From the NCBI GenBank assembly GCA_009767595.1, contig VSDK01002092.1, forward strand, positions 373,510 to 437,509: a DNA stretch of 64,000 nucleotides. The letters are read 5' to 3'. Source of the DNA: Symbiodinium kawagutii (lineage: Eukaryota > Sar > Dinophyceae > Suessiales > Symbiodiniaceae). The notes under the pieces are model-generated. The model did no database searches, was not told where the DNA came from, and saw only the letters and a program-made list of their open reading frames with translations. A program made the translations under genes and the position numbers. Shown here in pieces: positions 37,401-49,400 of the stretch. Position 1 is the stretch's first letter. Every line of letters begins with the position of its first letter.

Positions 37401-40400
37401 CCATCTCAGTCCCATCATTTCTTCCCAAGCTCATCACAGCACCACCCAGCACCCACCCACCCGGCACCGCCTACCTGGATGTGGTGTCCCTCCATGGTAC
37501 CGCGCGGTCCATCGGGCACTTGCCAGCACAAACTCAGCGACCCAATCGCCGCTTCCCGGCGACGCAGCGCAGCCTCGTTGTTCGACCCGGAGCAAGTGGT
37601 GGGTGGTGCGCAGGTGGTGAGCCATGGCGGTTGTGCATGGTTAGTAGCAGGTGGTGATGCTATGATGGTGCTTAGCAGCATGGTTTGTAGCAGGTGGTAG
37701 TGGTCGATGCTAATAGGGGATATGAGAATAGAAATAATAGTGATGGTGATTTATCATAGATGATAATGGGGGATAGTCAGCTTATGATGCTTAGAACTTA
37801 GTGGTCATGGTGCGCACAATAGTTGAACTAGTTGGTGGTTTCATGTTTGGTCAATGACGACTCGTGGCTATTTCATCAGGGTTACTGGTTGGTCCATGCC
37901 TGGGGGGGCAATTGACCCATGTGATTCCCCATTATCAATTGTATACTACCACTCATTATCTATGCTGATGAATGCTTGTTGGTCAGTATTGAGTAAGAAC
38001 CACTGCAAAAAAAAACATCGTAGTTACACGATGCTGAGATGGTTTTTAAGAAATTTGTTTCGCGCACATTGTGCTGATCATGAAAAAAAAGGAAGCCAAT
38101 GTTCATTCATCTCTGAGAAAATGGCAACAATAGATTTCAAAACCAAACCGTGCTGCAAAAAACAGCTTTGCAAAAGACTTCCACGACACCAAATCATTTG
38201 GGCACATTTACATTGCACCGCCAAATCACTCAGAATCTTTCTTTGGCTGTTCGGAGTACGAGAAAAGACAAATACAAGAAACAATCAAATAGCTGTCACA
38301 ACCCATGGCATAGTGTAGGACAAATGTAAACACCCATCCAAATAGTTAGCCTCGTTTCCGAACCGACCATCTTTGATAGTGAGCAAGTTCAACCAGAAAT
38401 ACTTGAGTTCTGGTGAGGTCATCATGAGAACCAAACAAAGGCACAGAAGCGCAGCCAAGGATTCTGGCAGTAGAAAAAACCCAAGACTTTGTGGGAGACC
38501 ATGTTTTTTATCATTTTTTATTCAAAACATGGCGCCCACACCCAGTCATATGACCTGGTTGGTATCCAAGTCGTCCCACCTTTAAGCTTGGGGCCCACCA
38601 TCCGACGGCATCGATCCCAGGGACAGCGTCAAGTACTTCAGGATTCTCGGGAGTGACGCGAAAAACCAGCGAGAAGCACCCTCGCTGTTTCAGCAAAGGC
38701 CCAGAACTACCTGTGGCAGCGGCGAAGTGCGAAATCGTGGTGTGTAATTTTACCACTCTTGCAATCTAGCAGGCGTTCAAGACAATTATAGTGGTTGTTT
38801 CGGCAAATAAAGCGACATGTGGTATTGAAATGTAGGAGGGTCAGTAACAACAGTGAAACATTGACACCGAGATAACATGACTAAAGTGCAAGGAGCAACA
38901 AACAAAACAAAGGCCCGGAGAGGGGGTATAGGCGAATTAATCCATGTTGGGAACGATGATGAGAAACAAGACTTGTTAATCTCGTTCATAGGTAAATATG
39001 CAGGCAAGTATTGGCAAATATCGCAATAGACATTGGGAAATAGTTGCAAGAAGTACAGTAAACAGTTGTCAAGAATGGAAATATCGCGGCATTGCTGTAA
39101 GGTGTCCTGCTGTAGTTTTGTATAAATAAGCAATGAACACTCATAAGGCGAGAAAGGACATGACACTGATGGAGAGGACGCAACCGCAACAAAAACTACC
39201 TCTGCAAGAACACAAACGACAGCAACAACGACGATGTCTACGTCGACGACGACGACGACGACGACAGCGACAACAAGAACGAGAACAAGAACAAGAACAA
39301 GAGCAACAGCAGCATATAGCAGCATCGTCAACATATATTGAATATCACATGAGAGGGGGGTCAAACCTCTGAGGATGGAATGGATTTTCCATGTCGGGGT
39401 CAAAGCCAGAAAGGTGAGAACAAAAAATGAGGTTGAGCATAGGCATCATAGCCTGGGCTTGACCCCATCTCCAGCCAGGCGATTCCAAAGCACATTGAAA
39501 CGGAAACGGACGGAAACCACAAAGTTGTTGAGTTGTTCCTTTATTCAGGTGCTTTTTTTGATTAAGTATATCTAATTATCAGGATTTGCATGTTGTTTTT
39601 TCTACGATGGTTTTTGGTTTTAGCATGTTTTAGGTGTCTTTTTTATTCGGTCTTGCATGTTTTGGCGAGCTGACCCCCAAATACAAAAATCCGCCCCAAA
39701 TTCAAACTCCCAGGGGTGCTTTGTGTTTGCATTTGCCGCGGAGGGTGGTTTAGTACCAGGAAGGACAGAATAAAATGTCATGACCAATCAACCAGGTCCC
39801 AGAGTTGGACAGGGCTGAGCAACAGCTCAAACTGCCACAACTGACACAACAAGCAACCAACATCAACCAGCACCCACCAACACCAACCAACCCAAACGAA
39901 ACCTTGAAACGTTGCTGGTGCCCTGCAACGTTGCCCCAGCGCAACCGCTGCTCCCCTGGCAGCCTATCATCGGTGCGTCCGTTTCCGTGAGGGTCTCGCT
40001 CTGCAGACCGCTGGCACAATCGAAACGCCATGAGGACCTGGGCGAGCGGAACCAACCAGCATGAAAGCGACCTACATCGACCTACTAAGCAACTCAACCA
40101 AGCAACCCACCAACCAACCAAGCAAGCAACCAAGCAACCCACCAAGCAACCCACCAACCAAGCAAGCAAGCAAGCAACCAAGCAACCCACCAAGCAACCA
40201 AGCAAACAAGCAAGCAAGCAACCAAGCAACCCACCAAGCAACCAAGCAAGCAAGCAAGCAAGCAAGCAACCTGACCAACCAAGGAACCTAAACGCCCTAC
40301 CAACGTATGGAACAAACCCAAGTAACCAACTTACCAAGCAACAAAAGCCAACCAATGGTGGTCAACAATGGAGCTAATGATAGCTGATGGTGACCACCAC

Positions 40401-43400
40401 AGGTGGTAGTGATGCGAATGGTTCAAGAATCAGATTGAACGATTCATCCTAAGCTATGAATCCTGCTCCCACCAATGAACGAGACTTCGAAACAGCATGG
40501 TGGATGGTCCAAAGACCTCTGGACTGCCCTCTGAAACAAAAATTAACATGGCATTTTGGCATGACTTTTCGGCGCAAAGAAGAAAAAGAAGGCCATCATC
40601 TTCTTGGGTCATCTGCAGGTGGAGAAATCGCCACCTCCATGTGCTTGTTCACTCCGAGTCATCACGGTGACTGGGCACTGGGCCTGGCCTACGGATCCGA
40701 GTTTGGAGATGCCTAGGTATGTGAAGTACTCAGAAAACACTTCATCCTCAGTGTATCTGATTGTAGGAAGGGTTTCACCCTTGGTGCATCTGATTGTAAA
40801 AGCGTATGGGTTTGGCTTGTATGGATTTGGGTATATAAAGTACTCATGAAACACTTGATAAAGGTTGTCATACTAAAGGTTTTGATGGATATTCTATTGA
40901 AAGAGTGAATGATATCTTCAGAAGTGTTGATGGCTTGTCCTATGGTACTCATATGTGCTCATTTATGCCCTTATTTGAGTGTATCTGATTCGAATATCAC
41001 AAGGGTTCGTCCAGTTCAATGATGTACCCCCAAAGGTGGTCGGTTTACTAAAATTACCATTTGGGAATGGCTGGGGGGACCAACGTTAATGGACCAACGA
41101 TGACCAACAAAAGATTTGTACCTAGAGCTGGCTCCCCCTGACGCCACGCGCTGCAACCGAGAGGCAAATAGATACTGCCCTCCGTCGAGTTTTCGACCAA
41201 GCCTTGGTCATGCCAAGCCTGCTTAGCCTTACTTTCCTTGTCCGCTCGCTGACCATAGGTACTCATCAACAAAGGGCCCCCGACGTAATAGCCATGTCCC
41301 TGTCGCTCTGACTTGCAACTCGAGCGAACACCAAACCAAAACCCTTGGCCACTTGAGGTGAGAGGACATATCCTTATATATAGTTTGACGATCTTTCCAA
41401 AATGTGCTGGATTCTTGGCACCATATCTATGGTTCTGGTTGATTTGAGAGGTCCTTCCTACATCCAACATACCGTTGCCACGCAAGGATACACAGATCGT
41501 TGTGATGATTTTATTACCCACATGCTTCTGGTTACTTAAAATCGTCACAGGAATGACAAGGAGAGCAATGCTTCTGGAGTGCTCGCAGGCTATCCAAGGC
41601 TACTCCCTGCCTGTATTTCATAGCTTCAGAGTTAGCCAACCGTGGTTCCCTGAGACTACTCCATCATGGGTAAAATCGCAAGTCTTCAAATTTCTGTACA
41701 AAATCCAGTCATCCCAGCACTTTCTCCACAGATTTATTGCCGGACTCAAGATAACATTGGATGATGAATTGGGATCGCTCCAGCCGTCAAGCAGATCCCA
41801 AATCAACATTTGATCAATTTATCAAACCGTCAACCACATTTGACATAAAATACATTGGAGGTTCTGTTTCCAAAATTAGTAGGTGTGTCCAGAAGCAGTA
41901 TACCCCCCCATTGCTGTTAGCTTCCGTGTTGAAAATGATCATAACTAAGGATGTTTGGGGTACCCTCCGGGGAAACACATCAGTAATGAATACTCACACA
42001 TCAGTGACGAGTGGCAATGAGCAACCACGTTGGCCTTCGCGAACCATCATTCACCAAACCTTAATCGACCCTCAGTAATTAAGCATGGCGAAACATCATG
42101 AACCTTCATTTATAACCACTACATCATGAACCTTAATTATATAACCACTATTCACCATCCTTACCCTTGACTAGTCATCATCCTCTAACCTTAATTAACC
42201 ACCATTAGCCATCCGCAAGCAGCTACCAATGATGCTTCATGATCCTCAGCAACACCACGCGAGCAGATCCGCCATGGAGCATTCCACCAGCAGCTGTCGG
42301 TCCTCAGCCGTTGCGTGGCTGGTCCATGCCCTGTGCCTCCCTGGGAGAGATCAGCGTGGCTGGATGGTTAACGCTGAATGGTGCGTGATCAGCTGGTTTA
42401 ACAAGGATGAATGGATGGTTTAATGGATGGTTTAATGGATGGTTTAATGGATGGTTTAATGGATGGTTTAATGGTTTTAATAGAGGGTAACTAGTTGGTT
42501 CATTGGTTCATGGTTGGTGAATGGTTTAATGATGGTGAAAATGCTAGTTAATATTGGTTTAATGCTGGTGGTGGTTCTTTGGATCTTCATTGATGGTTAA
42601 TTGATGGTGAATTGATAGCTAATGATGGTTAGTGACGGCGGATGGCCTGCCAACGGTAGGCTACCGATAGTGCTTCCTATCCACACCATCATTAAGCCTG
42701 GCCGCCATCGCTGTGAACCAAGTTATTTAGTAAACCATCCAGCTGTTCTAAACTACGGTGAGTAAACTACCGGCAGGTATTCCTGCCATTCTCTGGTACT
42801 AAACCATGGTGAGTAACCTATGTTTTAAACTCTGGTTCTAAGATGTACTAGGCATCAACGCCATCAACTTTGAAGGTGTTCCTTCGGTTTCCTACGATTT
42901 TTTCTATGCCTTTCACCACCCATGGTAGGATGGTAGGACGTTCCCAGGTCACCCATCAACCCCTGATCTCCGCCCAGACTCCAGCTGCACCACCCGGTGC
43001 GACACGGCAAAAGGTGCCAAAGCTGGAAACCGATAGGCCCGTTTCAGCTGACCCTGGCAGCAGCAGCGGCAATGGCAATGGCAGATTTGTGCTGTGAATA
43101 ATCATGGCGCATGTAATGCTGGTTGAAGTATCTGATGGATGGTTGCTATTCATGGATGTTGGTTGATATTAATGATGTGACGCATTGGTCGATAATGATT
43201 GAGAAGCATTGTGGATCATGGTAATGGTTGATAACCATGTTGGCAATCACAAGCTAATCATAAACGATGAATAAGTTTTATAAGCAGGCCAATCATTATT
43301 TCACTGTCAGCACCAGCTGGGTTCAGGATTCTTCTCGACAGGTGGAAGCCCAACAGTTGAATCCAGCTCGCAGGACAAACCACCAAAAGGACCCGTAAAT

Positions 43401-46400
43401 TGTAAATAGTTTTGGGGCAGACAGTGGGGCAGTCCTTTTTAGTGGTGAATGCCCCACTGGCCCTCAAGTACCCAACAAACCCAACACTTTCAGCAGGGAA
43501 ACATTTTGTAGAAATGCAATGTTTCCTGCTCAAAATGTTCAATGATCTACCCCACTTATGTAGCCCAAGCCTTCATATGATCGAATCCACCATGTACTGA
43601 AAACTCCTGGAGAGCAGAGATCTACCTTTCCATCTGCCTTGCAGTGACAGACTCACTGAATACTCGCGGTTTCTCCGCAATGAATAGATTCATGAAGTGA
43701 AGCAACGGGAGATGCATACTGAGCAACGACCCAATTTGGATGGAAATCACAAGGTACTGCATCTACAGCAAAACATCTGTTGAACATCTCCTTCACTCTG
43801 TGTACAGGGATCAACCTTCCCAATGCTGAAAAAGGGAGGACTTCACTGCACAAAAATACTGACCTCGCAATCAACTAGCTATCAACCAGCTAATTCAACA
43901 TCTGATCTCGATTGCTGTAACTGACACCCTAACAGCCAATTATCATTGACTATAAAAAAAATTAAAGAACATGTGATTGATAGTAGTTAAGCAGTGACTA
44001 TTAGCCAGCCATAAACCAGTGACTAAGCACTGTGATTGTATATCATCGACTCCCATTGACCATCATCTTCAACAACCACTATATAGCAAGCATCAGTCTC
44101 AATTATCCTCACTAATCGACAATCATTAGCCATCACTAATCATTATCAACGAGCTATCTATCATTACCATTTCACTGATAACAGCCTATCTATCATTGCT
44201 GACCATTCATGAACAACAACAGCTGCCTGCTAAGCACCAGGGTATGCCCCTAGGAACCCCATCTTCCAATCACCAAACGGCCGTTGGGTTCACCACCGTG
44301 GCACCTGCTCGCCGTTGTAGGTGTAAAGGACGGTGCAGTTCAGGGCCTCTGAAGCAATGGATCGAAGCGAAGCGTCGGTGGATGTAGCTATCAAATTCAT
44401 ATAGGACGTGCAAAGCTTATGTGCTTTATGAATAGAAACATAAGGAAAGATGTGTCATGATGTGTGCATGTAGATAAATGAAATGTTTATGGATGTGTTT
44501 ACAAGATGTACTATAATGATAGATATTGTCGTGTGTGGTTTCTACACGCATGTGCAGTGTGCATTGCCGACATTGCAAAAGTAGAAGTGGATGTAGAAAA
44601 CCCTGGACATAGAATAGATCAAAGTAGAGTTGAAACATGCCTGTTGATCTGTTCTCCTGGCTGACCAAGCTCATCAAATTCACTGTTTCCAAAGTCGAGG
44701 GCATCATGATGTCCCGACCAACAAGAGTAATTACACCTCTAATCCTTTGGGATCAAGCCTAGCTTCCAGTTTCTCACAGAAGTGAGTCCAAAATCCCAAT
44801 TAACCTGATACCAATCCTGCTCTGGATCCACAACATAGCTATCTCCAACTTCCATGTCGCCATGTCCTGATCCTACCAAATGTTGGCAACACTCCACTTC
44901 TTGAAGCACCAAATGTCACTTAGCATCTCTGCGCTCTCCAAGGCTCGCTACGACACCCTTGGGCCCACCACGGTGACCCCGTTGCGCGCAGCGCGTTGCG
45001 CGCGTCGCGTTGCTGTCCCAAGGGGCATAGGTGCCCGCAGCACTCAGCGCATGCTCCACCATGGCATCTAAGGATTCGCCTGCGACATGTGGTGCTGATT
45101 GGACCGGACCTTACATCAGTACCCCAGAAGGATTTTGTCAAAATATGACAAAATATAATTTATATAAGATTAATCAAAATGATACATGATTGTAATACAT
45201 CAAAATATGTTCAAAATATGATTTATAAGAACAATATAAAACACAAATGGATGGATTATTACATATGACTAGAATATATTGGCAATACATAGCACAAAAC
45301 AATGGAGCATAAACGACTGGGTAATTATGTAAAGCTGAAAATGACTACGGCGAAAAGCAATTTAAACGGCATATCATTGGCTTTCTGATTTGGGTGAACC
45401 CCAAGGGAGGGTTCCAAGATTAAGCTGCACGCCGTGGTTCCAGTATGTCACAGAAGATAGATGTTTGTGTTTGCAGACCAGCAATCGTCCAACCAGAATG
45501 TGGGCAGCGATATGGGGCACGGAATCCGGTGAATCATGCAAGCAAACGACGTTCCAATTGGCCTGGTGTGGTTTGGAACCCTAGTTGCCTAAGATCTGTC
45601 GTCCCAGATTGGGCATCCATGTACGTTCGATACAGGTAGTTGATCTTGGTGCAGTGCTGGGTAAATGTAGGTAAATCGACGGTACATGGATGGTAGGGCA
45701 AAACCACACGAACCTGTCCACCCATGATGCGGACCATGATACAATGGGACCACGAAAAACTGTGGCAGTTCAATGTTCAGCGACAAATAAAGCATCCAAG
45801 ATGGATGACAAGCGGCGGGGTCCCACTATCCCACCCTGGGTACTGAGCCATGCCTCAATGATGCTGCTTGTTCTTGCTGCTTCTTCTCCCTTGTGGCTAA
45901 CAGGGGCACATCTTTTTTACTGGCCCTATAATTGCAAAGCCTCAGAGAGTTCAGCTGCAAAGTGCAAAAGAATCCCTTGTGGTTAACAATAGTTCAGCAT
46001 CATTGCCCAACAGTGAAACCGCAGCTAACCAACCAAGCGTCATGAACCATGGTAGACCGCTAGTGACCCTTGATTCACTTATGATCACTGACTGTTCCGT
46101 GATGCAACCATGACCGCCGGGCCTGGTTGAAGACTCGTCCTGCTTGAGGCCTCACGAAACATCCCGTGTCCATGAGCCAACCTCCACAATTCCTGGGTTT
46201 CTTTCAGGGTAGACCACCTGCCACCCGTTAGTACCACTGGTAGACATACCTTTGTACAATGGAAGTTCAGCTTTAAGGGCAACCTTTTCCTATCTGACTT
46301 GGTGAGGCCGAAATTGAAGAATGTGGGAGTGCAAGCATTCCAGGGAGTGTTTGTTGGAACCCCCCAATCACGGGTTCTCCTTCCTCTACCTATACGGGTG

Positions 46401-49400
46401 TCCTTCAGTAGTGGATTCCCACAGTGAGCAGGAACACTGGCATCGTCGGCTACGTTGATGCAGCTGAGCTGCTGTGTTGAGCAGCATGAACTTGGAAGAT
46501 CCTGCGCTGCAACCGAAAACCGTTGTCCCGACAGTTGGACCAACATCCGCTGCTGCTGTGCACGCGATGATCCGATCACGTTTACCACATACTCCGGCCA
46601 TGGGAAGCAAGAAAGAAGAACCATTCAATTGTCATACCCATCAACTCCTGCGGTACCTCAATGTGCAGCCCCGGTCAATCTTACATGCATTACGTAAGCT
46701 ATAGGAATGCATATATTTATGTATATGCCTATACATATGCACCATGCATCACGCATCATAGCCCAAACAAGATCTGGAAACGACCTGACTGAGGATGTCG
46801 CAGCAGGCCTATGTCAATCTCCACGCGAAAACCCACATTTTCCAGCATCTGACCACTGCTGTTGGTGACATGCAAATAGCCGATGAAGCGCTCCCCCACC
46901 AAGCACTTTTGTAGCGCCTCGAAATCGGAACCGTCGGAACCGGTTACGAATCGGAACAGTCGACGTCAGTCAATCCGAGGCCCCTGAACGTCAGTATCTG
47001 ATGAAGATAAGTGGCTCGAATAACAGACAAGTGCCAAGGACTACTAACAAGTGGCAATATATTCCACTGATATCCAAGGCAAAAATATGATAAGTGGCTA
47101 GAATATTGTGAGGGCCCGTTGCAAGTTGTTTTTCGTCTGTAAGAATGATATTTCATGTGCTGCTCGGCATGTCCCTGTGATATTTGGATCTTGCAATCCC
47201 ACTTCTTGGGTCTTCAGGTGAAACATCCGTAGTTTTCTAAAAACAAAGCCTCGTTTTCATCATGAAAACTCTTTTGGTGGTGGATAAATGTATCCCTGTT
47301 TCCTTGGTCACATTCCCTCCGAATTAGTTTCCTGTGTCTGCAAACGCTATAAAGATCTGAGTGATTCCACGCACGTTTTATGCCTACGTCGACACTTGAG
47401 CACCCATATTTTCATCAACCATTGTCAACCATCAATAGCCATGAACGGTAAACAAGAATCATTAATCACCACCACGCAACCAAAGCATAAACCACAAATA
47501 AACCATGATGAATCAACTACTCATCATAAATCAATCTCAATCAGAAGAGCCTAAACCATCATGAGTCACTAAGTCAGCTATCATAAACCGACCATCCCTG
47601 AAACCCAGCTTAAACCATTCAACAACTAAAACCATCATAAACCACCACTAAAATTAAAACCATCATAAACCACCACCCAGTTTCAACCAGTTTCCAAAGC
47701 TACTAAACCTCACAAATCACCAGCAAAAGCCATCAAACAACCAGCTTCAACCATCATAACCACCCTCCGAGCCATCTAACGCATGAAGACAACCATCAAA
47801 CAACCATCTTAAGCCATCTTAGAACCACCTTAAACCAGCTCAAAACCATCTTAAACCAGCTTAAACCAACTCAAAACCAACTCAAAACCACCCTAAAACC
47901 ACCTTAAGATTACTCGGAACGAGCTTAAAACCACCAGATTTCACCCATCCATCGGGACACCCAGGCACCATGGGCACCAAGGCCTTGGGCACCGCCACGC
48001 CGCAGGGCACCTCGCTGCCCGGCAAGGCCATGCTGGGCTGTCGCAGGCGCATGACCTGGCAGCGGATGGGGAGAGCGGATGGCTTTGGAGGAGTGAAATC
48101 TGGTGGTTTTGGATGATTTTAAGCTGGTTTTAAGCTGGTTTTAAGGTGGTTTTGAGCTGGTTTGAGGTGGTTTTGAGCTGGTTTGAGGTGGTTTCAAGGT
48201 GGTTTAAGAGGGTTTTAAGATGGTTTGGAGCTGGTTTAAGCTTGTTTTTGAACTGGTTTAAGCTGTTTTGAGCTGGTTTGAGCTGGTTGTTTAATGGTTT
48301 TAAGCTGGTTGTTTTCACGCTTACACTCATGGTTTTGGATGGTGGTTTATGACGGTTTTAGTGGCGGTTTAAGCTGGTTGAAAACAACCAATTTGATGTT
48401 TGAGCATTTTGATGTAGCTTGCATGATGGTTGTATTGATGGCCTTTCACTGTCACACATATGGTTTTGATGGTGATTCATGATGGCTGCGATGGTGATTT
48501 AATCAATGATGGTTTTAGTGGCTATACTGGTGATTTAGATGGTTCAATGAGTATTAGTTTTTGCTAATGATGGATTTAGATAATCATGGTTAGTTATGTT
48601 AGTGATTGATTCTGCTTTAATGATGATTCTGCTGGGGGTCAACTATCCTGTTGCTTGGCAATGATCCTGATCAACAACAGGTCAAATGGTTTCAGGGTCT
48701 AGGTCTAGATCTGGATATACACATATGTATAGAACATACACTGATTTATACGCATATTAGTATTAGATAGAATCTAAGCAGTCTTTTGACTGAACTGGTG
48801 ACTCACTGTACCTGATCCATGGATATCCGTGCCGTTCCTGCCGCACTGTCAACGCAGCAGAAATTGTTTGTGCAAATCCCCACGTCAAGGATTCGATCCC
48901 CAAAAGAAAGCAGCTACGATCGAATCCCCCTTAAGATTGGGATCCCACTTTGTGCTTTAATCCCATTAAGAATCCCTATTTCGCTACGATCGACTTCAGA
49001 AAGAAATCCTTAATTAAGTAGACTAAGATGATCAATAACTTAATCCAGATAAGTGACTAGAGCCATCAGTAAGTCACCCATTAAGAACCCCTATTTCGCT
49101 TTGATTAAGTGATCAACTGGGTGACTTACTGATGGCTCGAAAAATCCTGGAGAACTGTGACGCGTATACTACAAGACGGCTTCCAGCGACAAAGCTACAA
49201 TTGCAAGAGGCACAGTACTATTTTCACATGTTTACCCAGCGACCAGTCTGAAACATCTACCATCTCAATAATCAACCAGCAGACATAAACCAACCATCAT
49301 AATATTGGTTAATATAAGCTAATACTGGCTTAATAATCAACCACAAGACAATCAAACGTCATTAAACCGATATTGGCCAATATTAACCAATATTAAGCAC

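Noticed and set aside
38786-39403. 205-codon minus-strand open frame
   Set aside because: Its middle is the CGA/AAGAAC repeat read as poly-Val/Leu, and the flanks show no domain or splice support.
39750-40377. 201-codon minus and 115-codon plus open frames over the AAGC/AACC tract
   Set aside because: Mostly tetranucleotide repeat read as Cys/Leu or Gln/Lys/Pro/Ser. Only the 39,903-40,037 part is accepted, as an exon in another frame.
42229-43097. Plus-strand open frames at 42,229-42,423 and 42,870-43,097
   Set aside because: Shadows of the TRAPPC13-like exons at 42,265-42,318 and 42,974-43,053, which fit the family order on the minus strand.
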